Made by a program: the position numbers and the translations under genes. From Candidatus Poseidonia sp. (GTDB taxonomy: Archaea; Thermoplasmatota; Poseidoniia; Poseidoniales; Poseidoniaceae), in NCBI GenBank assembly GCA_023254355.1, contig JALRLR010000006.1, positions 1-34,334 of the forward strand: DNA of 34,334 nucleotides, in the 5' to 3' direction. Shown piece by piece: positions 27,442-34,334 of the stretch (positions are counted from its first letter, which is position 1; the number at the start of each line of letters is the position of its first letter). The notes beneath the pieces were generated by a model. The model was not told the DNA's origin and ran no database searches. It saw only the letters and a list, made by a program, of their open reading frames with translations.

Positions 27442-28245
27442 ATGGCACGAAAAGTCACGTTTGACCCCGAGGACGAGGAATTTTTCGGCAAGGTGGGCTC
27501 CTTTGGCGTCCCCAAATTCGATTCAGAGATGCGAGGGGGCGTGCCTCGTGGATTCACCATGATCGCCTTTACCGAAACCGGGTCGGGAAGCGAGCTGTTC
27601 GCCAAGCAATTCACATCACCCGCTGAAGAACCGGAAAACACGCTCTACATCGCCACCGACGAAGGCCAAGCCGAAATCATTCGTATCTTCCAGAAGTACG
27701 GCTGGCCGCTTGACATCAACGTTCGAACCATCGGAGAGGAATACAACGCGAACGTGCTTGAGCGTGAGCTGCTGGCCAGCCGCTATCGCTTGGAAGGGTT
27801 TCAACTCGCCGACATTCAGCGCCTCGCCCAGACTCGATTTGTGGACGACAACAATCAAGACTACCTGACCGAAGTCACGAACGAAATCATGGGTTTGGGC
27901 CCCTACTTCCGGGCGGTGCTTGACAACCTGGATTTCTTCTTGCAGCGTGAGGACCCCGCTCGTGTGGTTTCCATGGTCCGCATGCTTCAGGCCCACGCAC
28001 AAATGGTTCGGGGCTTGCTGATGATTTCCGTTTCAACCGATGGTTTGGACCCCTCCATCAAGCAAGAGTTGTCCTCCATCGCCGACATGGTGCTGTCGTT
28101 CAAGGTCAGGACCGTCGGTACGGATTTCGAAAACTCGATGATCGTCTCGAAGTTCCGAAACGCACCAGAGAACCTGAAGATCCTTGTCTTCCGTGTTACG
28201 CCTGAAGAAGGCATTACGCCCGAAACCGTGGAACGTATCGCTTGA
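27442..28245 (+). CDS. KaiC-like protein with degenerate Walker A
   Basis: GVPKFDSEMRGGVPRGFTMIAFTETGSGSELFAKQF has KaiC layout but GSGSE in place of GSGKT; Walker B position RAVLDNLDFFL. Confidence 0.75.
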   Translation: MARKVTFDPEDEEFFGKVGSFGVPKFDSEMRGGVPRGFTMIAFTETGSGSELFAKQFTSPAEEPENTLYIATDEGQAEIIRIFQKYGWPLDINVRTIGEEYNANVLERELLASRYRLEGFQLADIQRLAQTRFVDDNNQDYLTEVTNEIMGLGPYFRAVLDNLDFFLQREDPARVVSMVRMLQAHAQMVRGLLMISVSTDGLDPSIKQELSSIADMVLSFKVRTVGTDFENSMIVSKFRNAPENLKILVFRVTPEEGITPETVERIA

Positions 28246-28300
28246 TGTTGTTTGGTGGACCAAACGACATGTCCAAAACAGTCGGGGCCTCGGCACCACC

Positions 28301-29074
28301 ATGGGCAAGCGTGCTGCAACGGGCGGGTTTGACCCCTCCGGCATCGACACGGAAGCATGGGAGGAACTGGAAGGCCAACTTGAGGCCACGATTCCAAACT
28401 ACGACCGAGTCAACGCGTGGATGACGTTTGGCCAGGACAAACGATGGCGACGCAACGTGAGGAACCACGCTTTGCCCGGCATGAAAGTGCTGGAGGTGGG
28501 TTGCGGCCCCGGTTCGTTCGCTGAAGACCTGGTCGGCTTGGACGTCACCTGCCTCGACCCTTCACCTGAAATGTTGGCGGTTGCGCAACCTCGCGTCGAC
28601 GCCGCCCGAGCGGCCCGAGGTGAGAAGCCCGCCTCGTACATTCAAGCCATCGCTGAAGAGATTCCCCTTCCAGACAACACCTTCGACATGGTGTTTTGTC
28701 TGTTCTCGTTTCGGGATTTCCAGGACAAAGCTCAGGGCCTCAAGGAAATACACCGCGTCCTCAAGCCAGGAGGGCGCCTCGTGATGTGCGATGCTGGGAA
28801 GGCCAACAAATTGCACGGGCTCTTTGGCTACCTTTGGATGAACTCGGTGGTCCAAATCATGGCGCGCCTCATCACCGGGGAGAAAGACCATCCGTGGAAG
28901 GGATTGGCCCGCAGTTACACCCACTACGGGACCAACGGTTACTACCGTCGCATGCTGAAGGACGTCGGATTTCAACAGGTTCAGGGGCGACTGCTGTATC
29001 CCTTTGGCATGGCGAGTCGCTTCCGTGGCACGAAACCCGAGGAAACGGTTCAGCAAAAGAGGTCGTTAGACTGA
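28301..29074 (+). CDS. Class I SAM-dependent methyltransferase (UbiE/MenG-like)
   Basis: MKVLEVGCGPGSFAEDL, LDPSPEMLAVA, LPDNTFDMVFCLFSFRDFQDKAQGLKEIHRVLKPGGRLVMCD. Confidence 0.88.
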   Translation: MGKRAATGGFDPSGIDTEAWEELEGQLEATIPNYDRVNAWMTFGQDKRWRRNVRNHALPGMKVLEVGCGPGSFAEDLVGLDVTCLDPSPEMLAVAQPRVDAARAARGEKPASYIQAIAEEIPLPDNTFDMVFCLFSFRDFQDKAQGLKEIHRVLKPGGRLVMCDAGKANKLHGLFGYLWMNSVVQIMARLITGEKDHPWKGLARSYTHYGTNGYYRRMLKDVGFQQVQGRLLYPFGMASRFRGTKPEETVQQKRSLD

Positions 29075-29104
29075 TAAACCCTCCTTAGGTGGCACAAGCA
29101 ACAG

Positions 29105-29431
29105 GTGTTCCGTATGGGTATGTCCGAAGTGCTCCGAAGCATCAAAAACGCCGAACAGGAGGCTGAAAAGCGCCTTTCGGATGCGCAAGAAGAGGCCTCG
29201 AAGATCCTCTCCGACGCCCGCCGCAAGTCGTCAGAGGTCGTGCAAAACGCCACCGATGAAACGGTGACGTTGACCCAAGGGATCCTCGACGACGCCCGCT
29301 CCAAGGCTCAAGTCGAAGCCGACGCCGTGAAATCCACGGGCGCCAAAGAAGTCGCCAACATTGAATCCAACTCGGCCAGCAACCAGGACAAAGCCGTCCA
29401 GATGGTTGTCGATGCCCTCACTTCCGCTTGA
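29105..29431 (+). CDS. V/A-type ATP synthase subunit H-like (peripheral stalk)
   Basis: Short Ala/Glu-rich coiled coil (MGMSEVLRSIKNAEQEAEKRLSDAQEEASKILSDARRKSSEVV) directly upstream of subunit I. Confidence 0.75.
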   Translation: MFRMGMSEVLRSIKNAEQEAEKRLSDAQEEASKILSDARRKSSEVVQNATDETVTLTQGILDDARSKAQVEADAVKSTGAKEVANIESNSASNQDKAVQMVVDALTSA

Positions 29432-29440
29432 GGCGATATC

Positions 29441-31486
29441 ATGTTCGACACGGTGGCCATGTCTCGTTTGACCGTGGCCGCTCCCGTTGACAAAATGGCC
29501 GAAGTGCTCCGTGCATGCACCAACCTCGGTTGCGTTCATCTTGAAGCGTACAACAACTTCGAGGACGGTGTCCATGTAGGGCGTGCTTCGGGTTCAGAGG
29601 AAGCCGACCGCGTCAGTTCGTTGCTGGTGAAGGTACGCGCCGCTGTTTCAGCCTTCAAACCCGTCAACACCGACGGGCCAGTTCCAATGTCCAAAGTCAA
29701 GGACTTGTTGGAAGGGTCGTTTGCCGACGAGTTGCAAAAAGGCCTTGACCTTCTTGACACGCAGCGTGACGCCGAAGCCGAACTCGCCGTGTTGGACGAA
29801 CAAATCCACCTTTTGCAACGGTTGGCACCCTTGAACATGGACCTTGACCTTCTTTCCGGCTCTGACCGCGTTGAGGTCTTTGTCGCTGAGACCGGCAAAG
29901 CCAGCAAGACCACCAGCACCTTCGGCTCCTTGATGTCCAAGGTTCAGGTTTCGACCGCTCCTGGCATCGTCGCCGTGGCGTGCCTTCCTTCGGAAAGCGC
30001 TGAGGTTCAGATGGCGCTGGGCGAATTGGGTGGTAAACCCGTTCAAATCCCAAACATGGCGGGAACGGCCAGCGAGGCGCTCAAGACCTTGATGTCGAAG
30101 CGCAAGGAAGTGGAAGGCACGATGTACTCCGCTTCCGAAGACGCCGCTCGATGGGCGCGAAACAACGGTCGCAACATCCTTGCCGTGCACGAGTACTTGG
30201 CCAAGGAGGACGAAATCCACACCGCACCAACGCAGTTGGCCGTGACGGGGCAAGCCTTCGCTCTGGATGCTTGGATTCCCACTTCCAAAGAGGGCGAAGT
30301 TCGCTCGGCCCTCAAGCCGCTGGCCTCCCACATCGAGGTTGAAGCCTTTGTTGACGATCACCACCACCATCACGACGACGATCACGGCCACCACGAAGAG
30401 CCAACGCCTCCCGTGGCCTTGGAAAATGACCCGGTGTCAAGGCCCTTTGAGCTCATGGTGGGTCTTGTTGGTCGGCCAACCTACGGCACGTTCGACCCGA
30501 CCTTCTTCCTGATGCTGACCTTCCCGATGATCTACGGGTTGATTTTGGGCGACTTCGGCTACGGCTTCATCATCTTCTTGCTCGGCCTTTGGTTGGGCAC
30601 GAAACCCTTCGCCGCTGACCCGGTGGCCAAAAACGGCATCACCATTCTCAAGTGGATGGGCGTTTGGTGCATGATTTGGGGCTTCCTGTTCGCCGAAGGC
30701 TTCGGCTTCGTATGGGACAACACCGGCCAGATGGGCGACGCCTCACCGCTGGCTGGAATTTACGCATGGACCTATGAGAACATTCACTTCCCTGCGTTCG
30801 TGACCGAGACGCTCAACATGAGTTATACCCACATTCCATTCCATCGAGCCACGTCCTCGCTCAGCGAGTACGTTCTTCTCTCGGTGTACCTCGGTGTTGC
30901 CCACCTGATGTTCGGCTTCATCCTCGGCTTCATCAACGTGGCCCGAGCCCATGGCATGGTGGCCGCCTTCTTCGAGAAGGGCAGTTGGATCATCATCCTC
31001 GCCGCAGGAACCCTCCACATCTACGGCTTCCTCACCACCGACCAAGGCGTCTTTGACCCCACGCCTTACGCCATCGCCACGTTGGTGGGCGTTGGCTGCC
31101 TCATCATCGGTTTGGCCGTCTTTGAGAAGTTTGGATGGGCCGGCGGCCTCATCATGGGGCCCATTGAAACGTTTGGGTTGCTGGCCAACACCCTGTCTTA
31201 CCTTCGTGTCATGGGCGTCGGTGTCGCTGGCGTGAAAATCGCCGAAGTGTCCATCTCCATGGGGTGGGATTTGATGATGTCCGGAAGCGGCATCCTCTCC
31301 ATCGTCCTCGGCCTTGTCCTCTTCGTCTTTATCCAAGCCTTTGCGCTCGCCTTGGGATTGCTCTCCCCGAGCATCCACGCAGCCCGTCTCCACTTCGTGG
31401 AATGGATGGGCAAGTTCTACGACGGCTCCGGTCGGGTTTTTACCCCAATCGGCGGTCGCACCCTCCATACGGAGGGGCAATCATAG
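29441..31486 (+). CDS. atpI: V/A-type ATP synthase subunit I
   Basis: MSRLTVAAPVDKMAEVL; PFELMVGLVGRPTYGTFDPTFFLMLTFPMIYGLILGDFGYG; LANTLSYLRVMGVGVAGVKIAE; ALGLLSPSIHAARLHFVEWMGKFYDGSGRVFTPI. Confidence 0.95.
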   Translation: MFDTVAMSRLTVAAPVDKMAEVLRACTNLGCVHLEAYNNFEDGVHVGRASGSEEADRVSSLLVKVRAAVSAFKPVNTDGPVPMSKVKDLLEGSFADELQKGLDLLDTQRDAEAELAVLDEQIHLLQRLAPLNMDLDLLSGSDRVEVFVAETGKASKTTSTFGSLMSKVQVSTAPGIVAVACLPSESAEVQMALGELGGKPVQIPNMAGTASEALKTLMSKRKEVEGTMYSASEDAARWARNNGRNILAVHEYLAKEDEIHTAPTQLAVTGQAFALDAWIPTSKEGEVRSALKPLASHIEVEAFVDDHHHHHDDDHGHHEEPTPPVALENDPVSRPFELMVGLVGRPTYGTFDPTFFLMLTFPMIYGLILGDFGYGFIIFLLGLWLGTKPFAADPVAKNGITILKWMGVWCMIWGFLFAEGFGFVWDNTGQMGDASPLAGIYAWTYENIHFPAFVTETLNMSYTHIPFHRATSSLSEYVLLSVYLGVAHLMFGFILGFINVARAHGMVAAFFEKGSWIIILAAGTLHIYGFLTTDQGVFDPTPYAIATLVGVGCLIIGLAVFEKFGWAGGLIMGPIETFGLLANTLSYLRVMGVGVAGVKIAEVSISMGWDLMMSGSGILSIVLGLVLFVFIQAFALALGLLSPSIHAARLHFVEWMGKFYDGSGRVFTPIGGRTLHTEGQS

Positions 31487-31517
31487 TCCCATGGACACAA
31501 AATAGGAGGTAGAAAAC

Positions 31518-31838
31518 ATGAACAAGAATACCCTGAAAACGAGCCTACGCACGCTGTTGGTTTTGGCCACGCTCGCCTTGATTGCACAAGGCGTCGCTGC
31601 TGAAGACCCCAACGCCACCGCTGACAGCAGTGCAACTGACGGAATGACCGGCGACGTTGGTGTCGGCCTTGCCCTCGGCCTTGCGGCCATCGGCGCTGGC
31701 TTCTCCCAAGCCGCCATCGGCAGCGCAGCTGTCGGCATGCTCGCCGAAGACGGCAGCAAGTTCGGTGTCGCTTTGATCTTCACCGCTCTTCCCGAATCCA
31801 TCGTGATTCTGGGTGCCCTTCCGTTGTTCCTCCAGTGA
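31518..31838 (+). CDS. atpK: V/A-type ATP synthase subunit K (proteolipid) with N-terminal signal-like sequence
   Basis: GLALGLAAIGAGFSQAAIGSAAVGMLAEDGSKFGVALIFTALPESIVILGALPLFL hairpin preceded by LLVLATLALIAQGVAAED. Confidence 0.92.
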   Translation: MNKNTLKTSLRTLLVLATLALIAQGVAAEDPNATADSSATDGMTGDVGVGLALGLAAIGAGFSQAAIGSAAVGMLAEDGSKFGVALIFTALPESIVILGALPLFLQ

Positions 31839-31854
31839 GGACGAACGGCTCGAA

Positions 31855-31869
31855 ATGGGCTCAGCCCAT
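31855..31869 (+). other. Short inverted repeat between atpK and atpE
   Basis: ATGGGC-TCA-GCCCAT, 6-bp stem and 3-nt loop, in the 59-nt gap between the two genes. Confidence 0.4.
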
Positions 31870-31897
31870 GTGAACGACGAACATTGGAGAAGATAAC

Positions 31898-32461
31898 ATG
31901 ACCCTAGAAACCCTTGCGAACGATATCGCTGCTGCGGCTGAAAAAGAAGCCAAAGCGCTGATTTCTGACGCCAAAGCCGAAGCCAAACAACTCTTGGCGG
32001 ACGCCGAGGCGAAAGCCAGCGCTCTTCGCGACGAAGCCCAACAGCGTGCCGAAAAAGAAGCCGTGCAAATCGCCCGTGAAACCGTGGCGAGCGCCCGCCA
32101 GTCCAACCAAAAGGACATCCTCATCGCCCGCCGAAAGGTGCTCGATGCGACCTTGGACGCTGCACGTGACCACATCGCTGATCCCGGCATGAAAGGCCGT
32201 GCTGCGTTGCTGAAGTCGCTTCTGGCCGAATCGAAGAAATTGGCCAAAGGCAAGTTCGTGATCCGCCCCGTGGAAATCGACCGAGCGGCCATCGCCAAAG
32301 AAGCCGGTGACCGAACGGTGGGTGAAAGCGTGGACGGCTTGGGTGGCTTCATCCTTGAAGCCGAAGACGGGTCGGTGTCCTTTGACATGCGCTTTGACAA
32401 CATGTTGGAGCGCGCCTGGTCGAGTCAACTCTCCGCCGTGAACGAAACGCTGTTTGGATGA
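31898..32461 (+). CDS. atpE: V/A-type ATP synthase subunit E
   Basis: Coiled-coil N-terminus EKEAKALISDAKAEAKQLLADAEAKA and GGFILEAEDGSVSFDMRFDNMLERAW C-terminus; position in operon. Confidence 0.9.
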   Translation: MTLETLANDIAAAAEKEAKALISDAKAEAKQLLADAEAKASALRDEAQQRAEKEAVQIARETVASARQSNQKDILIARRKVLDATLDAARDHIADPGMKGRAALLKSLLAESKKLAKGKFVIRPVEIDRAAIAKEAGDRTVGESVDGLGGFILEAEDGSVSFDMRFDNMLERAWSSQLSAVNETLFG

Positions 32462-32474
32462 AGAAGGTGAACAC

Positions 32475-33515
32475 ATGATGCTCGGAAACACCCCTTATGT
32501 CGTCGCACGTGCCAAGGCACGACGGCAAAAGCTGGCCGACCGAGCACGCCTTCGCCAACTCATCAACCAATCCACCGATCAACTGACCGTGGCGGTGGGC
32601 GACATCGGCTACCGCAACGAAATCGACCTCTATGCGGGGAAATTGAGCGGTGGCGATTTGGTTGAGGCGGCCTTGACACACAACTTGGAAGCCGAACTGA
32701 CGGAAATGGTCAACATGACCAACGCCACCATTCGGCCGCTCATCGAGATTTACACGTCTCGCTTTGAGTACCAAAATGCGAAAGCCGTGTTGCGTGCCAT
32801 CCACAACGAAGTCTCGGTTGAAGAAGTGGGCAACACCATCCTTCCGGAGATCAACGACGTGAACACGCCGTGGTTGAAGGTGGTGGAAAGTTGCGAGGAC
32901 ATGAAGTCAGCCGCCGTGTTGATGCGAAGGAAATCCTTCGGTTCAGCGTTGGCAAAGGTGCCTGAAAACGGGACCTTGGCCGATTATGAAGATGCGCTTG
33001 ACCGGCACTATTACGCCGCATCCCAGCGGGCACTTCTGCAAACAAAGGGCGCTCCTGCTCGTTTCCTTGCTCGTTTGTTCGCCGCCGAAATTGACCACAA
33101 GAACATCGTCAACATCCTCGAGGCAAGCGCCGTGGGATTGTCCAACGACCAGTTGGTTTCGTTGCTCATTCCCGGTGGCCGATTGATTCCAAAACGTGCC
33201 TTTTCAACCGTGGCCAACAGCGGCCGTGACGGCATGATGGATTTGCTTCGAGCCGGTGATAAGTTTGACATGGCTGCGTTTGAATCGGTGTTGGCCGAGG
33301 CCGAAGCCTCCCGAAGCCTTGACCCCGTGATCACCTGGATGAAAGAGCGAGAATATGGCATGATGCAACGGATGAGCTACCTCCATCCCGTATCGGCCCT
33401 CCCCATCATTCACTACGTGGCCATGAAGGTTCAGGAAGTCAACGATTTGCGTTTGATCGTCCGTGGCCGCCTTGCGGGCCTGTCGGCCGAAGTCTTGGAG
33501 GCCCACGTGCTTTGA
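32475..33515 (+). CDS. atpC: V/A-type ATP synthase subunit C
   Basis: PYVVARAKARRQKL...LEAELTEMVNMTN...FLARLFAAEIDHKNIVNILEA...HPVSALPIIHYVAMKVQEVNDLRLIVRGRLAGL. Confidence 0.92.
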   Translation: MMLGNTPYVVARAKARRQKLADRARLRQLINQSTDQLTVAVGDIGYRNEIDLYAGKLSGGDLVEAALTHNLEAELTEMVNMTNATIRPLIEIYTSRFEYQNAKAVLRAIHNEVSVEEVGNTILPEINDVNTPWLKVVESCEDMKSAAVLMRRKSFGSALAKVPENGTLADYEDALDRHYYAASQRALLQTKGAPARFLARLFAAEIDHKNIVNILEASAVGLSNDQLVSLLIPGGRLIPKRAFSTVANSGRDGMMDLLRAGDKFDMAAFESVLAEAEASRSLDPVITWMKEREYGMMQRMSYLHPVSALPIIHYVAMKVQEVNDLRLIVRGRLAGLSAEVLEAHVL

Positions 33516-33521
33516 GGTGAG

Positions 33522-33824
33522 ATGATGGAGATTGCTGTCGTTGGTTCACCCGCCTTTACCCTCGGCTTCCAGCTCGCTGGTTTGTCCGACCTTTACAATC
33601 CTGAAGGAGAGGAAGAATTGCATTCCACCCTTCGCAACCTACTCAACAACAAGTCCGTGGGCATCATGGTGGTCGACTCCGCCATGATGGCCACCCTGCC
33701 TGAACGCTTGCGAGACCAGCTTTCGGCATCCGTCTCCCCCACCGTCCTTGGGATCGGTACGGAGGAAGACACCACCTTGCGTGAAACCATTCGCAAGGCC
33801 ATAGGAGTCGATTTGTGGAAGTGA
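33522..33824 (+). CDS. atpF: V/A-type ATP synthase subunit F
   Basis: MEIAVVGSPAFTLGFQLAGL...VGIMVVDSAMMATLPERLRDQLSASVSPTVLGIG. ATG 33525 is an alternative start. Confidence 0.92.
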   Translation: MMEIAVVGSPAFTLGFQLAGLSDLYNPEGEEELHSTLRNLLNNKSVGIMVVDSAMMATLPERLRDQLSASVSPTVLGIGTEEDTTLRETIRKAIGVDLWK

Positions 33825-33854
33825 TGTTCCAACCAAAAACAGGAGGAAGAAAAA

Positions 33855-34334
33855 ATGAGCAATGAAGGAGTGATTTACCGAATTTCGGGACCGGTCGTGA
33901 CCGCGACAGGCATGAACGCGGCGATGTACGACGTGGTTCGTGTCGGACACGAAGGTCTGATGGGCGAAGTGATTGAGCTGCACGGGGATAAGGCCGTTAT
34001 TCAGGTGTATGAAGACACCTCGGGTATTCGACCTGGCGAGCCGGTGCTGAACACGGAAGAGACGCTGTCCGTTGCGTTGGGTCCTGGCCTCCTGACCCAA
34101 ATTTACGACGGTATCCAGCGACCGTTGGCCTCGCTCGAAGAGGTCATGGGTGTGTTCATTACCCGTGGTGTGGACGCCGACGCCTTCGACATGGAGAAGG
34201 TCTGGACGTTCGAGCCAAAGGTTGGCAAAGGCGATGAAGTCGTGAGCGGTCAAGTCATTGGCCACGTTCAGGAAACCGAGACCATCGTTCACAAGATCAT
34301 GGTTCCTCCCGGTAAGGGTGGCGTGGTCAAATCC
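33855..34334 (+). CDS. atpA: V/A-type ATP synthase subunit A, N-terminal 160 aa (truncated by window end)
   Basis: [64 protein letters not shown]...; AGGAGGAAGAAAAA RBS. Not in ORF track because no stop in window. Confidence 0.96.
   Translation, partial: MSNEGVIYRISGPVVTATGMNAAMYDVVRVGHEGLMGEVIELHGDKAVIQVYEDTSGIRPGEPVLNTEETLSVALGPGLLTQIYDGIQRPLASLEEVMGVFITRGVDADAFDMEKVWTFEPKVGKGDEVVSGQVIGHVQETETIVHKIMVPPGKGGVVKS

Noticed and set aside
29648-30394. 248-aa minus-strand ORF with hydrophobic Val/Met N-terminus
   Set aside because: Antisense to subunit I; the VVVIVVVMVVVIV stretch is just the reverse of the His/Asp-rich loop codons.
1-34334. CRISPR array, transposase, integrase or prophage genes
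   Set aside because: No regularly spaced direct repeats and no recognisable mobile-element proteins in any frame read.

Overview
The window looks archaeal: V/A-type ATPase operon, archaeal shikimate route, PurP, RpoK, KaiC-like ATPases and GGTGA ribosome-binding sites. Gene content suggests a Thermoplasmatota/marine group II-like euryarchaeon, but that lineage is inference. From left to right: (i) the 3' part of a 4-hydroxybenzoyl-CoA-reductase-type molybdenum hydroxylase (alpha subunit with an apparent single-base frameshift at a C6 run, then an FAD beta subunit with a Cys-rich Fe-S insert); (ii) a membrane-anchored surface protein; (iii) a DUF4350 / MoxR / DUF58 / membrane-protein cluster; (iv) a minus-strand operon AroA'-AroB'-archaeal shikimate kinase-chorismate synthase-aspartate kinase; (v) an HTH regulator divergent from a membrane/coiled-coil protein with two nearly identical DUF2135-like domains; (vi) PurP, tryptophan 2,3-dioxygenase, RNA polymerase subunit K; (vii) a secreted thioredoxin-like protein, heme A synthase and heme O synthase; (viii) tRNA-Ser(GCU) with encoded CCA; (ix) a 1000-aa surface protein and a pilin-like N-terminus fused to a lamin-tail-like domain; (x) three tandem KaiC/RecA-like proteins, only the first with an intact Walker A; (xi) a methyltransferase and the V/A-ATPase genes H-I-K-E-C-F-A (A truncated by the window end). 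Best candidates for something undescribed are the KaiC-like triplet with its pilin/lamin-tail neighbour and the duplicated-domain coiled-coil protein. All calls come from reading the sequence and family recognition; no searches were run.
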